Positions 57,673 to 64,000 of a stretch of 64,000 nt of DNA are shown here, piece by piece. Source of the DNA: Firm-08 sp045541535 (GTDB lineage: Bacteria; Bacillota; Clostridia; Oscillospirales; QAKW01); contig JAZQJG010000011.1 in assembly GCA_045541535.1 (NCBI GenBank), forward strand, positions 61,711 through 125,710, written 5' to 3'. The notes beneath the pieces are model-generated. The model was not told the DNA's origin, did not search any database, and was given only the letters and a program-made list of their open reading frames with translations. Position numbers and translations under genes: made by a program. How positions within the stretch are numbered: position 1 is the stretch's first letter; each line of letters opens with the position of its first letter.

Positions 57673-59124
57673 TTATAAAGAAGCTTTCAATTTTGCAATG
57701 GCGGCTTCCAGGCGGGCGAGTGTTTCTTCCTTGCCCAACAGCCATGCCAGTTCTACGCCGCCGCCGGGGGTGAACTGCTTGCCGGACAGTGCGGTGCGCA
57801 ACGGCCAGAGAACGATGCCGTTTTTAACTTCCATCTCAGCGATCAAAGCAAACAAGGCATCGTGAATGGAGGTCTGATCCCAAGTTTCCACCGACTGCAA
57901 AACGGGCAGAATTTTCTCCAGAGAAACCAGAGAATTTTCGGGATTGGTTTTCATTTTCTTGTGCGTGTACAAGGAAATGTCATACTCAGGCACAGCATCA
58001 AAGAAATCAATTTGATCGGGAATTTCGCTTAATAACTGAACACGGGTCTGCATCAGCGCGGCGATTTCCTTTTTGTCAATCTGGGGAGCATGGATGGTTT
58101 TCTCAATGTAAGGCAAGGCCATCTCGTAAAAAACGTCTGCATCCAATTCCTTGATGTATTCGCCGTTCAGCCAATTCAACTTTTCGGGATCGAAGATGGC
58201 GGGGGATTTGGCAATGCCGGACAACTCAAAGGCTTCTACCAGTTCTTCCAGCGTAAATTTTTCTCTCTCACCCTTAGGTGCCCAACCGAGTAGTGCGATA
58301 TAGTTCAGCACGGCTTCCTTCAGATAGCCCTTGGTGATAAAATCTTCGTAGGAAGCATCGCCGTCACGCTTGGAGAGCTTTTTGGTGGGGGTACGCATAA
58401 CGGGGGGACAGTGGATATAAGTGGGAACTTCCCAGCCGAAGGCTTCGTACAGCAGGTTGTACTTGGGAGCGCTGGACAGATATTCGTTGCCGCGTACAAC
58501 GTGGGTGATTCCCATCAAATGGTCGTCCACAACGTTGGCGAAATTGTAGGTGGGCAGACCGTCGGTTTTAATCAGGATCTGATCATCCAATTCATCGTTG
58601 TTAACGGATATCTCCCCGTAAACGGCATCAACGAAGGTGGTCTGTCCTTCGGTGGGGCACTTTTGACGGATAACAAAGGGCTTGCCGGCCGCGAGGTTGG
58701 CCTCAACCTCTTCCTTGGAAAGGTTTCTGCATTTACCGTCATAGCGATGGGGTACTTTGGAAATCTGGTGAATCAGACGTAATTCTTCCAATCGATCCTT
58801 ATCACAGAAACAATAGTAAGCATGACCGGTTTCCACCAATTTCTTGGCATATTCCATATAGGTGCCCTGACGCTCGGACTGAATATAGGGACCGTAGTCA
58901 CCGCCGATGTCGGGACCTTCATCCCAGATCAGACCGGTTTCACGCATGGTGCGGTAGATAAGGTCTACGGCTCCTTCAACGTAACGTTCCTGGTCTGTAT
59001 CTTCAATACGCAAAATAAATTTGCCATCGTTCTTTTTAGCAATAAGATAAGTGTACAATGCGGTGCGCAGATTGCCTACGTGCATATAGCCGGTGGGGCT
59101 GGGCGCAAATCTTGTTCTGACCAT
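57673..59124 (-). CDS. gltX: glutamyl-tRNA synthetase
   Basis: Class I synthetase charging glutamate, 483 residues. The HIGH-type motif is in FAPSPTGYMHVGNLRTALY, and the KMSKS-type motif is KKLSKRDGDASYED. Other family regions are RIEDTDQERYVEGAVD and GLPTYNFANVVDDHLMGITHV. It is divergent from trpS, with a promoter whose -35 box overlaps that of trpS. Confidence 0.97.
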   Translation of the reverse strand: MVRTRFAPSPTGYMHVGNLRTALYTYLIAKKNDGKFILRIEDTDQERYVEGAVDLIYRTMRETGLIWDEGPDIGGDYGPYIQSERQGTYMEYAKKLVETGHAYYCFCDKDRLEELRLIHQISKVPHRYDGKCRNLSKEEVEANLAAGKPFVIRQKCPTEGQTTFVDAVYGEISVNNDELDDQILIKTDGLPTYNFANVVDDHLMGITHVVRGNEYLSSAPKYNLLYEAFGWEVPTYIHCPPVMRTPTKKLSKRDGDASYEDFITKGYLKEAVLNYIALLGWAPKGEREKFTLEELVEAFELSGIAKSPAIFDPEKLNWLNGEYIKELDADVFYEMALPYIEKTIHAPQIDKKEIAALMQTRVQLLSEIPDQIDFFDAVPEYDISLYTHKKMKTNPENSLVSLEKILPVLQSVETWDQTSIHDALFALIAEMEVKNGIVLWPLRTALSGKQFTPGGGVELAWLLGKEETLARLEAAIAKLKASL

Positions 59125-59181
59125 TTAAATAATTTCCTCCTATTTGCGGGCATACGAAGCCAGCATAAATAATATACTAAT

Positions 59182-59211
59182 ATAATACATTTTTTTATAT
59201 GGTATTGTCAA
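59182..59211 (-). promoter_or_regulatory. promoter for gltX, -35 shared with trpS promoter
   Basis: Minus strand: TTGACA (59206-59211), 18-base spacer, TATTAT (59182-59187). Its -35 box overlaps the opposite-strand -35 box by five bases. Confidence 0.72.
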
Positions 59212-59233
59212 GTGGATAAATTTGTGTTAAAAT
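59205..59233 (+). promoter_or_regulatory. promoter for trpS, -35 shared with gltX promoter
   Basis: TTGTCA (59205-59210), 17-base spacer, TAAAAT (59228-59233). Confidence 0.72.
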
Positions 59234-59274
59234 GTTTAGCGTGAAATAATATCTTCTCAAAGGAGTAATGTAAA

Positions 59275-60273
59275 ATGATAGGAGATAAAAAGGTAATTTT
59301 CAGCGGAATTCAGCCCAGTGGTATCATTACCTTGGGCAATTATATCGGCGCTGTTAAGAATTGGTCGGCGTTGCAGGATAAGTATGCTTGCATCTATTCT
59401 GTGGTGGATATGCATGCCATCACCGTGCGTCAGACTCCCGCCGATCTGCGTCGCAGATCGCTGGAAACCTTGGCAATTATTATTGCCTGCGGTGTTGACC
59501 CCGAAAAGAGTTTACTGTTTATTCAGAGCCACGTGCCCCAGCACGCACAGCTTGCTTGGGTTTTGAACTGTTACACCATGTTCGGTGAACTTTCCCGTAT
59601 GACGCAGTTTAAGGATAAGTCTCAGCGTCACGCTGATAACATCAATGCCGGTTTGTTTGATTATCCCGTATTGATGGCGGCAGATATTCTGCTGTATCAG
59701 GCGGATCTGGTGCCTGTTGGCGTGGATCAGAAGCAGCATTTGGAGCTGGCCAGAAATATTGCCGAGCGTTTTAATGGTTTGTATAGCCCCACCTTCGTGG
59801 TGCCGGAGGGTTATATTCCTCCGGTGGGAGCAAAGGTTATGTCCCTCACTGACCCCACCAGAAAGATGTCAAAATCCGATGAGAATCCCAAATCCTACGT
59901 CAGTATCATTGACGATGAGGCCACCATTATTAAAAAGTTCAAATCCGCAGTTACCGACAGTGATATGGAGATCGCCTTCAAGGACGGGAAAGATGGTATC
60001 AACAACCTGTTGACCATTTATTCGGCCGTTACCGGTAAAACTATTGCCGATGCGGAGAAGGAGTTCGCCGGGCAAGGTTACGGCATCTTTAAGCAGGCAG
60101 TCGGAGAGGCTGTTGCCGCTCATCTTAAGCCCATTCGTGAAACGTATAATGACTTGCTCAACAACAAGGATTATCTGGAAAAAATATATAAGACCAGCGC
60201 GGAGCAGGCTTCTGCAATTGCGGAACGCACCCTGCGCAAGGTATATAAGAAAATAGGCTTTATTGCCGGATAA
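59275..60273 (+). CDS. trpS: tryptophanyl-tRNA synthetase
   Basis: Class I synthetase charging tryptophan, 332 residues. It begins with FSGIQPSGIITLGNYIGAVKNW, including the HIGH-type motif, has a DLVPVGVDQKQHLELAR segment and the KMSKS motif in TRKMSKSDENPKSYV. No T-box or leader peptide is visible in the short upstream region. A tagO-like gene follows after 12 bases. Confidence 0.98.
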   Translation: MIGDKKVIFSGIQPSGIITLGNYIGAVKNWSALQDKYACIYSVVDMHAITVRQTPADLRRRSLETLAIIIACGVDPEKSLLFIQSHVPQHAQLAWVLNCYTMFGELSRMTQFKDKSQRHADNINAGLFDYPVLMAADILLYQADLVPVGVDQKQHLELARNIAERFNGLYSPTFVVPEGYIPPVGAKVMSLTDPTRKMSKSDENPKSYVSIIDDEATIIKKFKSAVTDSDMEIAFKDGKDGINNLLTIYSAVTGKTIADAEKEFAGQGYGIFKQAVGEAVAAHLKPIRETYNDLLNNKDYLEKIYKTSAEQASAIAERTLRKVYKKIGFIAG

Positions 60274-60285
60274 GTGGGAACAAAT

Positions 60286-61371
60286 ATGGAATTTTCACAC
60301 ATTATTATTGCTGCTTGCGCCTTTGTGCTTGCCATGGCGCTTTCCTTTATGTTTACCCCCGTTGCTAAAACTTTTGCTTTCCGCGTCGGCGCCATCGACG
60401 TGCCGAAGGATAGCCGCCGCATGCATAAAAAACCGATTCCCAGATTAGGTGGCATTGCGATTTTTACGGCTTTCTTTTTGGCAGTTATTTTTCTGACCAT
60501 TGATTTTGCCGATTGGAAAATCCGCGGCATCTTGATGGGCGCTTTGATCATCGTGGTGTTGGGTGTTGTGGACGACGTGCTGGCGCTGAAGCCTTTGGTT
60601 AAAGGAATTCCTCAGGTATTTGCCGTATTTTTGCCTGTATTTTTCGGCGTTCGGATCGAGAGATTGCCTAATTTCTTTTCCGGTGATGCCTACATCGCTT
60701 TGCCTCTTGTATGGCAATACGTGATCACGATGGTTTGGATTATGGCAATTTTAAACGCCGTCAACCTGATTGACGGATTGGATGGACTTGCCTGCGGCGT
60801 TTCTACCATCATGTCTCTTTGTTTGGCTGCCATTGCATTTATGTTGCACGATTCTGCGGTATGTATCGTTGCGATCTCTTTAGCGGGCGCCTGTGTCGGC
60901 TTTTTGCCGTATAATCTCAATCCCGCAAAACTGTTTATGGGCGATACCGGCGCTATGTTTATCGGATATACGTTGGGTTGTTTAATGGTGTTGGGGCCAT
61001 TTCAGGCTTCGAATATTATTACCTTCGGCATTCCATTTTTGATTTTGGGTCTGCCGATCTTTGATATGGCTTTTGCGGCGATTCGTCGTATCATCAGTGG
61101 ACGCAGTCCCTTTTCCGGGGATAAAAAGCATCTGCATCATAAATTGGTTGCCATCGGCTTGTCCCAGCGTCAGGCGGTGGCTGTGCTGTACAGTATTAGC
61201 GCCGTTCTTGGCATTATCGCCGTTATGCTGACGGGTGAGGGATTTAAACGTGCGTTTTTTGTTATAGGACTTATTTTCGTTATGATTGCTGTCGGTTTGC
61301 TGATTATGCTGCGCCATAGTAATAAAAAAGAAGAAGAAATTTTGATTGAACAAGACCAGATTGAGAAATAA
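60286..61371 (+). CDS. tagO: undecaprenyl-phosphate sugar-1-phosphate transferase (TagO/WecA-like)
   Basis: Polytopic membrane enzyme that starts teichoic-acid or surface-polysaccharide synthesis, 361 residues with about ten hydrophobic segments. Catalytic motifs are IDVPKDSRRMHKKPIPRLGG, VVLGVVDDVLALKP, AVNLIDGLDGLACG, MGDTGAMFIGYTLG and the His-rich KKHLHHKLVAIGLS. The ATG at 60286 is preferred to a GTG four codons earlier. It is co-transcribed with trpS. Confidence 0.93.
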   Translation: MEFSHIIIAACAFVLAMALSFMFTPVAKTFAFRVGAIDVPKDSRRMHKKPIPRLGGIAIFTAFFLAVIFLTIDFADWKIRGILMGALIIVVLGVVDDVLALKPLVKGIPQVFAVFLPVFFGVRIERLPNFFSGDAYIALPLVWQYVITMVWIMAILNAVNLIDGLDGLACGVSTIMSLCLAAIAFMLHDSAVCIVAISLAGACVGFLPYNLNPAKLFMGDTGAMFIGYTLGCLMVLGPFQASNIITFGIPFLILGLPIFDMAFAAIRRIISGRSPFSGDKKHLHHKLVAIGLSQRQAVAVLYSISAVLGIIAVMLTGEGFKRAFFVIGLIFVMIAVGLLIMLRHSNKKEEEILIEQDQIEK

Positions 61372-61375
61372 TCCG

Positions 61376-61404
61376 TTGACAATTTTACAAAAATCGTATA
61401 TTAT
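61376..61404 (+). promoter_or_regulatory. promoter for thrH-guaA
   Basis: TTGACA (61376-61381), 17-base spacer, TATTAT (61399-61404), just after the tagO stop. Confidence 0.87.
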
Positions 61405-61434
61405 ATGTTTTTAAAATGGTGAAAGGAGCCGAAT

Positions 61435-62037
61435 ATGAACATTGTTTGCTTAGATATGGAAGGCGTTTTGGTGCCGGAAATCTGGATTGCGTTTGCTGAG
61501 GCGACGGGGATTCCGGAGCTCAAGCGCACCACCCGTGACGAGCCGGATTATGATAAGCTGATGCAGTACCGTCTGCAGATTCTGAAGGAGCATAAATTGG
61601 GCCTCAAAGAGATTCAGGAAGTGATTGCCGGTATTGATCCGTTGCCGGGTGCAAAGGATTTTTTGGATCGGTTGCGTGAACTGACTCAGGTGATTATTTT
61701 GAGTGACACATTTACTCAGTTCGGTATGCCTTTGATGAAAAAACTGGGATGGCCCACACTGTTTTGCAACACGTTGGAGGTTGCGGAAAACGGTGAGATT
61801 ACCGGATATAAAATGAGAATTGAAAAATCCAAATATACCACGGTCAAAGCATTGCAATCCATTGGCTTTGATACCATTGCAGCCGGGGATAGCTATAATG
61901 ATCTGGGTATGATTCAGGCGAGTAAGGCCGGCTTTTTGTTTAAAAGTACCGATAAAATTAAGGCGGATTATCCCGATCTGCCCGCTTATGAAGAATTTGA
62001 CGATCTTCTGGCGGCGATTAAAAAAGTATTGGATTAA
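61435..62037 (+). CDS. thrH: ThrH-type phosphoserine phosphatase/homoserine phosphotransferase
   Basis: HAD-superfamily enzyme of 200 residues, ThrH type, reported in other bacteria to hydrolyse phosphoserine and transfer phosphate to homoserine. Motif I is CLDMEGVLVPEIW, with Asp nucleophile and Glu two later, motif II IILSDTFTQF, motif III a conserved Lys in RIEKSKYTTV and motif IV AAGDSYNDLGMIQASKAG. It has a strong gaaaggag site and lies 30 bases before guaA. Why it is paired with a purine gene is unclear. Confidence 0.9.
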   Translation: MNIVCLDMEGVLVPEIWIAFAEATGIPELKRTTRDEPDYDKLMQYRLQILKEHKLGLKEIQEVIAGIDPLPGAKDFLDRLRELTQVIILSDTFTQFGMPLMKKLGWPTLFCNTLEVAENGEITGYKMRIEKSKYTTVKALQSIGFDTIAAGDSYNDLGMIQASKAGFLFKSTDKIKADYPDLPAYEEFDDLLAAIKKVLD

Positions 62038-62067
62038 GTTACATATTTTATTAAGGAGGAAACGAAA

Positions 62068-63063
62068 ATGCAAAATGATGTACGTCCCGAAACGATGGCT
62101 CGCATCACTACCAAGGAACTGGCTGACGCTTATATTGCGGAGCAAGTTGCAGAAATCCGCAAACAGGTGGGAGAGAAAAAGGTGCTGTTGGCACTATCCG
62201 GCGGTGTTGACTCTTCTGTTGTTGCTGCTTTGCTGATCAAGGCAATCGGTAAACAATTGGTATGCGTGCACGTTAATCACGGCTTGATGCGTAAAGGGGA
62301 GAGCGAGCAGGTAATCGCCGTCTTCCAAAAAGAAATGGATATGGGCGAAAATCTGATTTATATTGACGCCACTGATCGCTATCTGGATAAGCTGGCCGGC
62401 GTCGCCGATCCCGAAACCAAACGTACCATTATCGGCAATGAGTTTATTGATATTTTTGCTGAAGAGGCAAGAAAATTGGATGGTGTTGATTTCCTCGCAC
62501 AAGGCACTATTTATCCTGATATTTTGGAAAGCAAGGATGGCATCAAAGCCCATCATAACGTTGGTGGCCTGCCCGACGATCTAAAGGACCGTTTTGAACT
62601 GGTAGAGCCCGTCAAATTATTGTATAAAGATGAAGTGCGCGTGGTTGGTGAGGCGTTGGGTCTGCCCCACGCTATGGTATACCGCCAACCCTTCCCGGGC
62701 CCCGGTCTGGGTGTTCGCTGTCTGGGTGCCATCACCCGTGACCGTCTGCACGCTCTGCGTGAGGCGGACGCAATTTTGCGGGAAGAGTTTGATAAGAGCG
62801 GCCTTGCCGAAAAGGTCTGGCAATATTTTATTGCCGTTCCCGACATCAAGAGCGTCGGCGTAAAGGATGGCGCCCGCTATGAGGGTTGGCCTGCAATTAT
62901 TCGTGCTGTGAATACCAAGGACGCTATGACCGCAACCATTGAAGAGATTCCTTACGCTTTGTTGCATCATATCACCGACCGTATCACTCACGAGGTGGAC
63001 GGTATCAACCGTGTTGTTTTTGATCTCACACCCAAGCCCATCGGCACCATTGAGTGGGAATAA
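62068..63063 (+). CDS. guaA: GMP synthase, ATP-PPase part without amidotransferase domain
   Basis: Final step of GMP synthesis from XMP. The 331-residue protein starts at 62068 (aaggagg) and holds only the ATP-pyrophosphatase domain (LLALSGGVDSSVVAALL, GLMRKGE) and the dimerisation domain, ending KPIGTIEWE as in bacterial GuaA. The usual N-terminal class I glutamine amidotransferase of about 190 residues is absent, and no separate one is encoded in the window; the upstream gene is thrH. So it either uses free ammonia or a detached subunit elsewhere, as in archaea. Confidence 0.92.
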   Translation: MQNDVRPETMARITTKELADAYIAEQVAEIRKQVGEKKVLLALSGGVDSSVVAALLIKAIGKQLVCVHVNHGLMRKGESEQVIAVFQKEMDMGENLIYIDATDRYLDKLAGVADPETKRTIIGNEFIDIFAEEARKLDGVDFLAQGTIYPDILESKDGIKAHHNVGGLPDDLKDRFELVEPVKLLYKDEVRVVGEALGLPHAMVYRQPFPGPGLGVRCLGAITRDRLHALREADAILREEFDKSGLAEKVWQYFIAVPDIKSVGVKDGARYEGWPAIIRAVNTKDAMTATIEEIPYALLHHITDRITHEVDGINRVVFDLTPKPIGTIEWE

Positions 63064-63078
63064 TATCGAATGGCTAAC

Positions 63079-63125
63079 AAATGCCCGAAAACCCTTGGAA
63101 ATAAAGGGCTTTCGGGCATTTTATA
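63079..63125 (+). terminator. terminator after guaA
   Basis: Long stem aaatgcccgaaa.../...tttcgggcattt with one mismatch and inner ccctt/aaggg (about 17 bp), then ttatatttt. Confidence 0.9.
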
Positions 63126-63126
63126 T

Positions 63127-63288
63127 TTTAATGAAAATGACTTTGCAACACTTTTGCAACACGCAGTGTGAATTTTATAAAAAGGAATGGTTACAAGTGG
63201 CTATCAAATTTATATAAAATTTTTTTGAATAGCCGCACATTTTACAGTCATAATCCGTTAAACATTATGAAGGGAGGTTTCGCTTAAA
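63127..63288. other. AT-rich intergenic region before the sigma factor gene
   Basis: No gene is seen. It contains two 10-base direct repeats TTTGCAACAC at 63142-63151 and 63153-63162, followed by a small ACAC/GTGT inverted repeat, and an A/T-rich stretch. The next gene has an aagggagg site at its end. Confidence 0.6.
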
Positions 63289-63753
63289 ATGGATATTGAA
63301 GAACAATATGACAAAATATACCGCTATTGCTATTTCAAGATGTATGATGATCAAATAGCACAGGATATTACACAAGAAACCTTTCTTCGTTTTTGCAAGC
63401 AAGGATTAAATCTTGGCAGTGACAAAGAGTTGCCGTACTTATACACAATTGCAAAGAATCTGTGTATAGACCACTTTAGAAAGCGGACGGTTGAAAGTTT
63501 AGAAGAAATAACAGAAGAAGTTATAGATGACCCAACCGAAGACCTGATAAGTAATTTAACATTAAGAATGACTATATCAAAATTGCCGGAAGATGAACAA
63601 GAGTTGATTTTCCTACGATATGTAAATGAAGTATCCATTACAACGATTTGCAAAATCACCGGCTTATCCCGCTTTGCTGTATATCGGAAATTATCTAAAT
63701 CTTTGAAATGGTTGAAAGAGGAATTATTGAAGGAGGGATTTTCAAATGGATAA
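63289..63753 (+). CDS. ECF-type sigma factor
   Basis: Extracytoplasmic-function RNA polymerase sigma factor of 154 residues. Region 2 (EEQYDKIYRYCYFKMYDDQIAQDITQETFLRF) is followed by a linker and region 4 (LPEDEQELIFLRYVNEVSITTICKITGLSRFAVYRKLSKSLKWL) with a helix-turn-helix. It overlaps the next gene by eight bases, typical of a sigma/anti-sigma pair. Codon use is A+T-richer than in the neighbouring guaA, hinting at an accessory origin. Confidence 0.9.
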   Translation: MDIEEQYDKIYRYCYFKMYDDQIAQDITQETFLRFCKQGLNLGSDKELPYLYTIAKNLCIDHFRKRTVESLEEITEEVIDDPTEDLISNLTLRMTISKLPEDEQELIFLRYVNEVSITTICKITGLSRFAVYRKLSKSLKWLKEELLKEGFSNG

Positions 63754-64000
63754 TAAATTAAAACGGAACATTCAAAAAGCATTTGAAGCCCCACAACCAA
63801 ACCGGCAGGAAAAGGCACGATTTTTAAGAGCATTACCTCAACCGAGAATTAGTATGTTCCGCTTTATATTAGTACAGGCATCATACATGAGGAAAATGAC
63901 ATTGGTGTTTTCTGTTCTGTTGCTGCTGCCTGCGGTGATCGGGGCTAATTATATCAGCGAGAATACATTATGGATCGTGTCTGCGTTTGTGCCGATTTTA
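63746..64000 (+). CDS. membrane protein, probable sigma-factor partner (3' end cut)
   Basis: The frame from ATG 63746 (aaggaggga site) is open to the window end, giving 85 visible residues. The N-terminus is basic and soluble (MDNKLKRNIQKAFEAPQPNR...), followed from about residue 52 by hydrophobic segments (LVFSVLLLLPAVIGA, TLWIVSAFVPIL). The place after an ECF sigma gene suggests an anti-sigma or sensor protein, but no zinc motif is visible in this part. Confidence 0.75.
   Translation, partial: MDNKLKRNIQKAFEAPQPNRQEKARFLRALPQPRISMFRFILVQASYMRKMTLVFSVLLLLPAVIGANYISENTLWIVSAFVPIL

Noticed and set aside
59125..59274. T-box leaders for gltX or trpS
   Set aside because: The intergenic region is only 150 bases, with promoters close to each start and no room for a T-box with its conserved T-box sequence.
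63142..63162. Phage or integrase attachment site made by the TTTGCAACAC repeats
   Set aside because: Two adjacent 10-base repeats alone are too little; no integrase gene or distant copy is visible in the window.

Overview
This 64 kb window looks like a chromosomal segment of an anaerobic, spore-forming Firmicute of the class Clostridia, probably a gut-associated Oscillospirales- or Christensenellales-like lineage. The evidence is a reverse rubrerythrin, three sporulation genes (ylbJ, yqfC, yqfD), a Firmicutes-type L27 with a cleavable N-terminus next to its protease Prp, HPr kinase, YqzL between era and recO, a CD1247-type protein, a CIRCE-controlled groESL operon and a bile-salt-hydrolase-like gene. 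The lineage is inferred from gene content and order; no 16S rRNA gene is present. Most of the window is housekeeping sequence, densely packed, with many short start/stop overlaps and many perfect hairpin terminators.

Layout. 1-3.7 kb: 3' end of acpP, rnc, a radical SAM gene, reverse rubrerythrin, a HAD phosphatase broken by an internal deletion, and cyclophilin. 3.9-6.5 kb: rplM-rpsI, a duplicated rpsI tail carrying a palindromic insert, then coaX with a probable pantothenate S component. 6.5-11.2 kb: flavin reductase, a DUF3343 protein with a cysteine-desulfurase-like enzyme, cdaA-cdaR, and an RseC-like protein. 11.2-19.2 kb: an aminotransferase, purB, nrdR, an unknown gene, rplU-prp-rpmA, obgE, a NusG-II/Gx-transporter pair, and a stomatin-like protein. 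19.3-25.7 kb: an accessory stretch with DUF421/DUF4363, an FkbM methyltransferase, tRNA-Ala, a sugar isomerase with a DUF4091 protein, and a DUF4375/four-helix-bundle gene pair beside a striking hairpin array and tRNA-Arg. 25.8-40.5 kb: hprK, an RNA methyltransferase, groESL, then a long run smc-ftsY-rph-rdgB-yhbY-nadD/yqeK-rsfS-leuS, and rpsU. 40.6-49.6 kb: a small Cys-rich gene and ylbJ on the minus strand, then yqfC-yqfD-phoH-ybeY-era-yqzL-recO-mutS2-MBL hydrolase. 49.6-59.1 kb: bile salt hydrolase family gene and a membrane pyrophosphatase, then minus-strand genes efp/CD1247, nfo-like, galactonate-dehydratase-like, queT-galU and gltX. 59.2-64 kb: trpS and a tagO-like gene, thrH and an amidotransferase-less GMP synthase, then an ECF sigma factor with the start of a membrane partner at the window edge.

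The genes fall into coherent modules: translation and ribosome biogenesis (rplM, rpsI, rplU, rpmA, obgE, era, ybeY, rsfS, efp, rpsU, leuS, gltX, trpS), RNA and nucleotide metabolism (rnc, rph, rdgB, nadD, purB, guaA, nrdR), envelope and signalling (cdaA/cdaR, tagO, galU), and cofactor uptake through three ECF substrate-binding components whose energising module is not in the window. No prophage, transposase, CRISPR array or rRNA gene was seen. The most unusual structure is non-coding: an array of small hairpins separated by a 7-base spacer at 25.49-25.61 kb, a related hairpin inserted beside a duplicated rpsI tail at 4.8-5.0 kb, and two related long hairpin terminators that bracket a two-gene cassette. 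No stretch longer than about 300 bases lacks a gene.
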